The notes under the pieces: generated by a model
The model's database searches: none
Told to the model about the DNA's origin: nothing
Seen by the model: only the letters and a program-made list of their open reading frames with translations
Made by a program: the position numbers and the translations under genes
Origin: an uncultured bacterium
GTDB taxonomy: Bacteria; Verrucomicrobiota; Lentisphaeria; Victivallales; UBA1829
Assembly (NCBI GenBank): GCA_900549415.1
Contig: URNX01000052.1
Location: forward strand, 1 to 23,562
Length of the DNA stretch: 23,562 nt
Reading direction: 5' to 3'
In this document: one piece after another, positions 14,127-20,191 of the stretch
Numbering within the stretch: position 1 is the first letter of the stretch
Layout: every line of letters starts with the position of its first letter

Positions 14127-15416
14127 ATGATTTTCAACGGTTCTGTTCCCGTGGAGCGTCTCGAACGCTCGCAACGGGCGTATTATGCGTTCTGCGTGCT
14201 GAACGGGCTTGCCTATATGTGTGTGGGCGAAGGCGTCGTTGTGCTTTTTGCGGTGAAGTGCGGGTTTCCCGATTTCGTCGTGTCGATTGTGGGAGCCATG
14301 CTCTATCTCGGGTATCTGCTTCTCCCGCTGGGGCGGACCGCTTGTGCGCGGGTCGGCGCGGTGCGTTCGCAGGCGTTTTTCTGGGTGGCCCGGAATCTTG
14401 CCGCTCTGTTGACCGCCGCGGGCGGAATCGCCGCATGGTGCGGTTTCCATTCCTGCGGTCTTGCGGCGCTGGTTTCCGGTACGTTTCTTTTTTACGGTTT
14501 CCGGGCGGCAGGCGTCGTGATGTCGCAACCGCTTCTCGGGTGCATCACCGGTCCGAATGAGCGCGGGCGGGTGCTGGGGATTTCAAATGGAATTTTTTGC
14601 GGCGCATGTATGCTCTCTCTGCTTCTCGTGAGTCTGTTCCTTTCCCGGAAATCAAGCGTCTGGAGCCTCGCGGGCGTCATGGCGGCGGGATCCTGTCTCG
14701 GAATGGGCGCTTCGCGTTTTCTGCGGAGAATCGATGAATCCGCGGAACTCCGGGAGTCGGCAAAACGTCCTTTGCGCGCGGAGCTTTGCCTGGCGTTGCG
14801 CTCTTCCGCCTTGTGGAAACTGGTGTTTGCCGTTTTCAGCCTGAATACCGCACGGATTATGATCGCCCCCATATCAATCCTCGTCGTAAAACGCGCATAC
14901 GGAATCAGCGATACGAATGCGCTGCTTTTCACCCTGATTCAGTTTCTTGCGGGAATGTGCGCGTCCTTTGTTTCCGCCCGCATCGACAATGCGATCGGAC
15001 CTGGACGCGGGATGCTTGCGGGATACGGTTTGATGCTGTTTGCTCCGGTTCTCTGGCTTTGCCGGGGAGACGTTTTTCAGCCCGCCGCGGTCGCAACGGT
15101 GTTTGCGGTTTACGGGATCGGATCATTTCTTGCGGAAAATGCGAATATTCATTATTTTCTGCAAACCTTCCCAAAGGAAGAACAGGTGCGATCCTCGATT
15201 CTGCTTCAGATTTTCGCTTCTGCAGGAGCCGGTCTTGCCGGGATGGCGCTTTCCGGAACGCTGATTCACTGGACGATGAAAATCAACCCGTCGGAGCCGA
15301 TGGCCGGTTTCCATGCCTATTTCGCGCTTTCACTGGTCGTGCTGTCGGCGGCTTCCCTGCTGATCTGCCGTCTTGTTCCGCTTCCGCCGGACAAGCGCAG
15401 ACGCAGGGAGCCGTAG
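14127..15416 (+). CDS. Major facilitator superfamily transporter
   Basis: The product is 429 residues, an inner-membrane protein with about 12 hydrophobic segments (for example 26-45, 53-70, 85-105, 110-130 and pairs through 410). RBS AGGAG lies 6 bases before ATG 14127. The long cytoplasmic loop between halves holds RRIDESAELRESAKRPLRAE. The second half starts at LWKLVFAVFSLNTARIMIAPISILVV. The arrangement suggests a sugar or glycan-fragment permease of the kind often linked to glycosidase genes in this group. The substrate is unknown. It lies downstream of the AraC gene with a short AT-rich gap containing GTTATAAAAAA, which may hold a weak promoter. Confidence 0.85.
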   Translation: MIFNGSVPVERLERSQRAYYAFCVLNGLAYMCVGEGVVVLFAVKCGFPDFVVSIVGAMLYLGYLLLPLGRTACARVGAVRSQAFFWVARNLAALLTAAGGIAAWCGFHSCGLAALVSGTFLFYGFRAAGVVMSQPLLGCITGPNERGRVLGISNGIFCGACMLSLLLVSLFLSRKSSVWSLAGVMAAGSCLGMGASRFLRRIDESAELRESAKRPLRAELCLALRSSALWKLVFAVFSLNTARIMIAPISILVVKRAYGISDTNALLFTLIQFLAGMCASFVSARIDNAIGPGRGMLAGYGLMLFAPVLWLCRGDVFQPAAVATVFAVYGIGSFLAENANIHYFLQTFPKEEQVRSSILLQIFASAGAGLAGMALSGTLIHWTMKINPSEPMAGFHAYFALSLVVLSAASLLICRLVPLPPDKRRRREP

Positions 15417-15431
15417 TCTCGCTGCCCGGTT

Positions 15432-16331
15432 TTATTTGCCTGTGAGATCGTGTTTGACGATGTCGCCGGGAAGTGTGCAGAGATCCGCCCAGATCTTGCG
15501 CCCGGGGTAGATCGATGTGTGAATGCCCGTGTGAACGTTTTCGCCGATGATGGAACCGAACTTGCGCCGTCCGGTATCCAGAAGCTTGCCGCAGACTTTG
15601 CTTGTGTGATTCTTGCCGTCGTGACGGAAGTTCGAGGTGATGGTTCCCGCGCCGAAGTTCGTATGCTGACCGACGATGCTGTCGCCGATGTAGCTCAGGT
15701 GTCCGGCGGCGACTTTGTTCATCAGAATCGAATTTTTGATTTCGACCGCCTGACCGACGTGGCAGTTGTCGCCGAGCGACGTGTTGCCGCGGAAATAGCA
15801 GTTCGGACCGATCTTGCAGTTCCTGCCGATCACCGTCACGCCTTCCATGTAGACTCCCGGGAGAACGACCGAGCCTTCCCCGAGAATCAGAACGCCGTCG
15901 ATGTGCGCTCCTTCGCGGACCGTTCCCTCGATGCGGCTTTCCGTAATGCCGGAGAGAACCTCTTCGTGCACCTTCAGCAGATCCCACGGGTAGCGGATGC
16001 GGAAACTGGCTGCGTCCGCGGGGATGCGGGGGGCGTCCGCCGGGATTTTGCCGTCGGCGGAACGCCATGCGACGGGCGTTTCCTCCGCATCGGTGACAAT
16101 GTACGCGCCGGACTGTGCGGCGAGGGTTGCGAGCAGTTCCTTTGAGGGCCAGAACGCAATGGTTGCGGTGAGCATGTCATTGCTTGCAAAATCGGTGACT
16201 GCGCCTTCCCAGCGAGAGGTAATGACGTCGCTGACCGTGGTTCCCGCCATTTCGAGGTCGGCGAGGGCGCGGTGGCAGCAGAGCGGGGCAAGAGTGTCCC
16301 GGTTTTCGTCACGGAGTATTTGAATCATCAT
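15432..16331 (-). CDS. Shortened GlmU-like protein with hexapeptide acetyltransferase domain
   Basis: The product is 299 residues. ATG 16331 overlaps the glmM stop by one base (TGATG), with AAGGA upstream, so translation is coupled. The N-terminal segment (MIQILRDENRDTLAPLCCHRALADLE, 2-27; RYPWDLL, 113-119) resembles the alternative bacterial GlmU-like family, whose N-terminal uridylyltransferase domain begins LFDD..R..LLPLTFTRP. Here this region is only about 120 residues, roughly half the family size. The C-terminal left-handed beta helix (130-290) keeps GlmU-like AGHLSYIGDSIVGQHTNFGAGTITSN (209-234), with His211 at the acetyltransferase catalytic position. It probably acetylates glucosamine-1-phosphate made by GlmM; its uridylyltransferase activity is doubtful. 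Cytoplasmic, peptidoglycan/LPS precursor synthesis. Confidence 0.8.
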   Translation of the reverse strand: MMIQILRDENRDTLAPLCCHRALADLEMAGTTVSDVITSRWEGAVTDFASNDMLTATIAFWPSKELLATLAAQSGAYIVTDAEETPVAWRSADGKIPADAPRIPADAASFRIRYPWDLLKVHEEVLSGITESRIEGTVREGAHIDGVLILGEGSVVLPGVYMEGVTVIGRNCKIGPNCYFRGNTSLGDNCHVGQAVEIKNSILMNKVAAGHLSYIGDSIVGQHTNFGAGTITSNFRHDGKNHTSKVCGKLLDTGRRKFGSIIGENVHTGIHTSIYPGRKIWADLCTLPGDIVKHDLTGK

Positions 16332-17668
16332 CAGCAGAGTTCCTTTTTGATGTGGTCGCAGAGAATCGCGATCCATTTTCCTGCAAGTTCCGCATTCCGG
16401 CATTCAACGAGGACGCGGATTTTGTTTTCGGTTCCGGAGTAGCGGATGACGACGCGTCCTTCTCCGGCGAATTCCTTTTCCGCCTGTGCGATGAGTTCCG
16501 GCAGACCGGGGATTTCGGCGACGGGCGGTTTGGATTTGACCTTCATGCTTTCGAGGTGCTGGGGGTATTCCTCCATGAACGCCGCCATGTCGGCGAGAGT
16601 CATGTTTTTCTCTTTCATGAGCTTGAGAACATGGAGCGCGGAGATGATGCCGTCTCCGGTCGTCGCGTAGTCGAGGAAGATCAGATGACCGGACTGTTCA
16701 CCGCCGAGCTTGATGTTTTTCTCTTTCATGCGCTCAATGACGTAGCGGTCGCCGACGGCGGTGATTTCAACGGTGATGCCGGCTTTCTTCATTGCGGCGA
16801 TCAGACCCATGTTGCTCATGCTGGTGACGGCGATGGAGTCGGAAGTGAGGCGTCCCTCCGCCTTGTAGTCGAGCGCGCAGAGCCCGATGATGCGGTCGCC
16901 GTTGACCACGTTTCCGTTTGCATCGGAGAAGATGACGCGGTCGGCGTCGCCGTCGAGGGAGATGCCGACGTCGGCGTGATGTTCACGGACGAGGCGGCAC
17001 ATCTCTTCGGGGTGTGTGGCGCCGCAGTTTTCGTTGATGTTCGTTCCGTTCGGCGTTGTGGAGATGGCAATGACTTCGACTCCGAGTTCCTTGAGGATCA
17101 GCGGGGCGATGTAGTAGGCGGCGCCGTTTGCGCAGTCGAGAACGGCTTTGGTTCCCTTGAGGCTGCGGTTCTGAATGGAGCTTTTCGCGAATTCGATATA
17201 TCTTCCGCGCGCGTCGTCGATGCGGTAGGCTTTGCCGATGCGCGAGGGTTTGATTTCGGGCGTTTCACCGCGGATGATTTTTTCAATTTCGTCTTCGACT
17301 TCATCGGGAAGCTTGAAGCCGTCGGCGCTGAAGATTTTGATGCCGTTGTCGTCGGACGGGTTGTGGGATGCAGTGATCATGATTCCGCAGTCCGCGCCCA
17401 TGGAGCGGACGAGGTGGGCGACGGCGGGGGTCGGGAGCGGTCCGATTTCCAGAACATCCATGCCCATGCTGAGCATGCCGCTCGTCAGCGCGGTTTCGAG
17501 CATGTATCCGGAAACGCGGGTGTCCTTGCCGATCACCGCTTTTGCAATACCGTTTTTATTAGCATAGATTTGTGCGACAGCTTTTCCCACTTTGAGCGCA
17601 ATTTCAGGAGTGATCGGATATTCATTCGCCTTGCCGCGAATTCCGTCGGTTCCAAATAATCTGGGCAT
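16331..17668 (-). CDS. glmM: Phosphoglucosamine mutase
   Basis: The product is 445 residues, the normal length. It converts glucosamine-6-phosphate to glucosamine-1-phosphate for UDP-GlcNAc synthesis. ATG 17668 has AGAAAGGA upstream; the open frame runs back to 18013, but that extension is not protein-like. N-terminal LFGTDGIRGKAN (4-15) is the GlmM hallmark. The phosphoserine is Ser101 in TASHNPSDDNG, the metal-binding loop is DGDADR (239-244), the sugar-binding loop is GEQSGH, and the C-terminal phosphate-binding loop is RYSGTENKIRV. All catalytic elements are intact. It forms a two-gene operon with the GlmU-like gene. Confidence 0.97.
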   Translation of the reverse strand: MPRLFGTDGIRGKANEYPITPEIALKVGKAVAQIYANKNGIAKAVIGKDTRVSGYMLETALTSGMLSMGMDVLEIGPLPTPAVAHLVRSMGADCGIMITASHNPSDDNGIKIFSADGFKLPDEVEDEIEKIIRGETPEIKPSRIGKAYRIDDARGRYIEFAKSSIQNRSLKGTKAVLDCANGAAYYIAPLILKELGVEVIAISTTPNGTNINENCGATHPEEMCRLVREHHADVGISLDGDADRVIFSDANGNVVNGDRIIGLCALDYKAEGRLTSDSIAVTSMSNMGLIAAMKKAGITVEITAVGDRYVIERMKEKNIKLGGEQSGHLIFLDYATTGDGIISALHVLKLMKEKNMTLADMAAFMEEYPQHLESMKVKSKPPVAEIPGLPELIAQAEKEFAGEGRVVIRYSGTENKIRVLVECRNAELAGKWIAILCDHIKKELC

Positions 17669-17729
17669 AACACTGTATCCTTTCTGCTTGATAACCCTCA
17701 TCCGGTTGTGTCTGCTGTTTCTTTCTGGT

Positions 17730-17757
17730 AAAATACCATACGAACGCTGAAAAGCAA
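17730..17757 (-). promoter_or_regulatory. Promoter of glmM
   Basis: Minus-strand TTGCTT (17752-17757) and TATTTT (17730-17735) with a 16-base spacer. It predicts a leader of about 55 bases, in which I see no recognisable riboswitch or ribozyme fold. Confidence 0.45.
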
Positions 17758-17811
17758 CCGCGCAATGAAAATTTTTACACAAAATCCCGCACGAAACCGT
17801 TTCCTGTGAAC

Positions 17812-17829
17812 ATCTTTTCCGGAAAAGAT
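17812..17829. promoter_or_regulatory. 18-bp perfect palindrome abutting a -35 box, candidate operator
   Basis: ATCTTTTCCGGAAAAGAT is a perfect 18-bp palindrome ending one base before the predicted -35 box of the repeat-protein gene. It suggests a dimeric regulator. It could also fold as a hairpin, but it follows no gene 3' end on this strand, so a terminator is unlikely. Confidence 0.5.
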
Positions 17830-17857
17830 TTGATTTTGGAGGAATGGGCGGTATAGT
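17830..17857 (+). promoter_or_regulatory. Promoter of the tandem-repeat exported protein
   Basis: TTGATT (17830-17835) and TATAGT (17852-17857) with a 16-base spacer, about 31 bases before ATG 17889. Confidence 0.55.
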
Positions 17858-17888
17858 AACGAAAGAAATTGAACAGGGGAGAGTGTTT

Positions 17889-18302
17889 ATGAAAAAAATT
17901 CTTTTTGTCGTTTTGACGTTTTCGTTTTTTCCGCTTTTCTCCGCCGACCGCCAGGTGTACCGTGACGGTTCGGGGCGTGTCGTCGGAACTGTGACCGTTG
18001 AGAAGAACCGCACGGTCTACCGCGACGGTTCCGGACGTGTAACGGGCTCCGCAACCGTGAACGGCAACCGCACAATCTACCGCGACGGCTCCGGCCGCAT
18101 GACCGGTTCCGCAACCGTGAACGGAAACCGCACGGTCTACCGCGACGGCTCCGGCCGCATGACGGGCTCCGCAACCGTGAACGGCAACCGCACAATCTAT
18201 CGCGACGGCTCCGGCCGCACGACCGGTTCGGTTACCGAGGAGCGCGGCGGACGTTCCGTTTTCCGTGATGCGTCCGGCCGCATGAGCGGAACACTGAAGT
18301 GA
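17889..18302 (+). CDS. Exported protein of 20-residue RDGSGR repeats
   Basis: The product is 137 residues. ATG 17889 has GGGGAGAG upstream. A Sec signal peptide covers 1-18 (MKKILFVVLTFSFFPLFSA). The mature protein is almost only six tandem units of about 20 residues with the core (N)RT(V/I)YRDGSGR(M/V)TGSATVNG; the first and last units are degenerate (FRDASGRMSGTLK). Each unit could form a beta hairpin, giving a regular beta solenoid or stack. I recall similar YRD(S/A)SGR(x)TGTA repeats in exported proteins of other bacteria, without a known function. No lipobox or anchor is seen, so it is predicted periplasmic or secreted. Monocistronic. Not the YD/Rhs consensus, though similar in spirit. 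Confidence 0.85.
   Translation: MKKILFVVLTFSFFPLFSADRQVYRDGSGRVVGTVTVEKNRTVYRDGSGRVTGSATVNGNRTIYRDGSGRMTGSATVNGNRTVYRDGSGRMTGSATVNGNRTIYRDGSGRTTGSVTEERGGRSVFRDASGRMSGTLK
17941..18243 (+). repeat. 60-bp tandem repeat array with 120-bp higher-order period
   Basis: Five consecutive 60-bp units are in exact register (17941, 18001, 18061, 18121, 18181) with a sixth shifted by 3 bp. Units starting at 18001 and 18121 share CACGGTCTAC and ACGGGCTCC. Units at 18061 and 18181 share CACAATCTA and ACCGGTTC. The alternation shows a 120-bp duplication. Confidence 0.9.
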
Positions 18303-18317
18303 CGGAAGACCGAAGGT

Positions 18318-19481
18318 TCAGCCTTTGCTCCGGCGGTTCCGTCCGGTTTTCAGAAGGCGCTGCTGGCGGTATGCGCCAGGCGTGATGCCTGTCGTCCGTT
18401 TGAATGCCAGCGACAACGCCATCTTCGATCCGTAACCCGTCTGCTCCGCAATCTGCTCAAGGGTGAGCGAAGTGCCGTCCAGCAGATCCCGGATCCGGTT
18501 GATCCGCAGTTCCAGAAGAAACTGATATGGAGTTTTGTTCAGATATTTCAGGAACTTCTTGTGAAGCATGCAGCTTGAGATTCCCGCGCGGTCCGCGGCG
18601 TCGTCAACGCTGATTGCTCCGGCGAAATTGTTCTGCAGAAAGTTGATCGCCGTCGTCAGATGCGCATCCGGCAGAATCAGCGAATCGGTGCTGAGACGCG
18701 GCACGATCGCCGCGGGCGAAACATACACCGGAGTTTTCGGGATCTCTTCACCGTTCAGCATGCGGTTCAGCAGGTCGCACATCTTCCTCCCGCGTTCGCG
18801 TCCGGCGCCGCTGATGCGGCTGGTGGGGATCGGCGCGCTGTCCGCAATTGCGGGACTCTCCGTGTTGCACAGCACCGCGATATCCTCCGGCACACGCAGT
18901 TCCAGCTCACCGAGCACGCGGTAGACTACAGCCAGATGCATGGAATTGGAAACAAAGAGCGCGGCGGGCTTCGGCAGTCCGGAGAAAAACTCGCGGAGCT
19001 TCTCAATGACAACCGCATAATCGGCAAGCTCGTCCGGCTTCAGATCCGGCTGCCAGCAGCAGAAATGCAGCGGAATTCCCTCCTTGTCGAGCAGATGGCG
19101 CAGGGCGATGTTCGGATCCTGCGGGACTTCGGCGGTTCCGCCCGGCCATTCGCGGGCGTCGACTGCGGCGAACACCGTATAGCCCTTTGCCGAACAGTGG
19201 CGGTAGACAAGTTCCGCAATGCGGTTTGTGTCGCCCACAACGCTCCGGACGTTCGGTTCCGGATGGATTTCAAGTGCAACGACCGGAATGTGCTCAATTC
19301 CGCGCACATTCCTGAGTTTTTCCAGGGGAATATAATCGGTCATGACGCCGTCGCCGAACCATCCCGGCGGGATGCGGAGACCGGTGATTTCAAGCGACCA
19401 GTCATGTTTGCCCGCGTAGTCGTGGATTTCCTCCAGCATATCCGACTGCAGGTTCCGGAAAGCGCAGAGTATATGTTTCAT
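18318..19481 (-). CDS. AraC/XylR-type regulator with LacI-like sensor domain
   Basis: The product is 387 residues. ATG 19481 has AGGAG 8 bases upstream. Residues 1-265 resemble a periplasmic-binding-protein-like (LacI/XylR) sugar-sensing domain: IPVVALEIHPEPNVRSVVGD, AALFVSNSMHLAVVYRVLGELELRVPEDIAVLCN, then PTSRISGAGRERGRKMCDLLNRMLNGEE. The C-terminal AraC double HTH covers about 275-375 (VDDAADRAGISSCMLHKKF and LEQIAEQTGYGSKMALSLAFKRTTGITPGAYR). This domain order is that of XylR from E. coli, a xylose-responsive activator. The ligand here is unknown. It is divergent from an exported glycosidase operon, the probable target. Convergent with the repeat-protein gene (15-bp gap, no strong terminator). 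Confidence 0.92.
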   Translation of the reverse strand: MKHILCAFRNLQSDMLEEIHDYAGKHDWSLEITGLRIPPGWFGDGVMTDYIPLEKLRNVRGIEHIPVVALEIHPEPNVRSVVGDTNRIAELVYRHCSAKGYTVFAAVDAREWPGGTAEVPQDPNIALRHLLDKEGIPLHFCCWQPDLKPDELADYAVVIEKLREFFSGLPKPAALFVSNSMHLAVVYRVLGELELRVPEDIAVLCNTESPAIADSAPIPTSRISGAGRERGRKMCDLLNRMLNGEEIPKTPVYVSPAAIVPRLSTDSLILPDAHLTTAINFLQNNFAGAISVDDAADRAGISSCMLHKKFLKYLNKTPYQFLLELRINRIRDLLDGTSLTLEQIAEQTGYGSKMALSLAFKRTTGITPGAYRQQRLLKTGRNRRSKG

Positions 19482-19515
19482 GCGTAATGCTCCTGGTAGT
19501 TTATAATTTATATAC

Positions 19516-19529
19516 ACAATACTCATTGT
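19516..19529. promoter_or_regulatory. Inverted repeat in the divergent control region, candidate operator
   Basis: ACAAT-ACTC-ATTGT is a perfect 5-bp inverted repeat between the XylR-like gene and the exported operon. It lies just upstream of the -35 box at 19536. Confidence 0.35.
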
Positions 19530-19535
19530 AATATA

Positions 19536-19564
19536 TTGCGGATAAACCGAAAATCAAGTATAAT
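19536..19564 (+). promoter_or_regulatory. Promoter of the exported glycosidase operon
   Basis: TTGCGG (19536-19541) and a perfect TATAAT (19559-19564) with a 17-base spacer. The -10 box is embedded in GAAAATCAAGTATAAT (19549-19564), which recurs before the prepilin-like gene. ATTTATATACA (19506-19516) lies 53 bases upstream of the -10 box. Confidence 0.65.
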
Positions 19565-19595
19565 TATAGCAGAACAACAAGAAAGGACGATTCCG

Positions 19596-20180
19596 ATGAA
19601 ACATCTTATGACTCTCGCACTCGCGGCAGCGGCTCTGGTTTCCGTTCAGGCGGCAAACTCCTTTTTCCGCTCCGACATCAACTGCATCAAATCCAGAATC
19701 GAGCTGGAAGGCAAATCCGATTCCATGAAAGTCGGACGCCTGACCAATGTTCGTGACGAGGGCGACCGGAAGTACACTCTGAGTGTCGTCACTCCCAAGC
19801 TCTCCGGTGAATGGAAAGAGTTCAGTTACACCGTGACCCCGTCGGAAGACGGCGATCTCAGCATCTGTCTGATGGGACAGTGGGCGCGGACTCCGGAGGC
19901 GCGCGGCTGGGTTCTCGTCGATCACATTGACATCAACGGCGTTCTTGCTCCGAACGGCAGTTTCAAGAAGACTTACAAGCTGAAAAACGGCAAAGTCATG
20001 CCCGTCGATTTCTGGCTCAGCAAGAAGGCGTGCTATGTCGCGGAAGGCGGCATTGACGGCTCCGGCGCGATCCTTGTCAATCATGACAACGCCGGTCTTT
20101 TCGTCATCAAAAACGCGGAAGCCGGAAAAGAATATACCATTCAGTTTACCGTGAAAGCCGCGGAAGGTCCGCAGGATTAA
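19596..20180 (+). CDS. Exported beta-sandwich protein, function unknown
   Basis: The product is 194 residues. ATG 19596 has GAAAGGA 8 bases upstream. The signal peptide is MKHLMTLALAAAALVSVQA, with likely cleavage after residue 19. The mature part has alternating strands with SGEWKEFSYTVTPSEDGDLSICLMGQW and GWVLVDHIDINGVLAPNGSF, a pattern that resembles carbohydrate-binding jelly rolls (CBM4/9-like). No catalytic motif and no lipobox are seen. The exported glycosidase gene starts 11 bp later on the same transcript, so a substrate-binding or accessory role is plausible. A specific family cannot be given. Confidence 0.8.
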   Translation: MKHLMTLALAAAALVSVQAANSFFRSDINCIKSRIELEGKSDSMKVGRLTNVRDEGDRKYTLSVVTPKLSGEWKEFSYTVTPSEDGDLSICLMGQWARTPEARGWVLVDHIDINGVLAPNGSFKKTYKLKNGKVMPVDFWLSKKACYVAEGGIDGSGAILVNHDNAGLFVIKNAEAGKEYTIQFTVKAAEGPQD

Positions 20181-20191
20181 CCGGAGGTCTT

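Noticed and set aside
16352..17659. A 435-codon open frame opposite glmM
   Set aside because: Same codon-aligned antisense effect; GlmM is unmistakable on the other strand.
17669..17729. A glmS-type ribozyme or riboswitch in the glmM leader
   Set aside because: The leader is only about 55 bases and shows no recognisable conserved core.
17941..18300. Possible CRISPR array from 60-bp repeats
   Set aside because: The units are contiguous, coding, and have no unique spacers; they encode the repeat protein.
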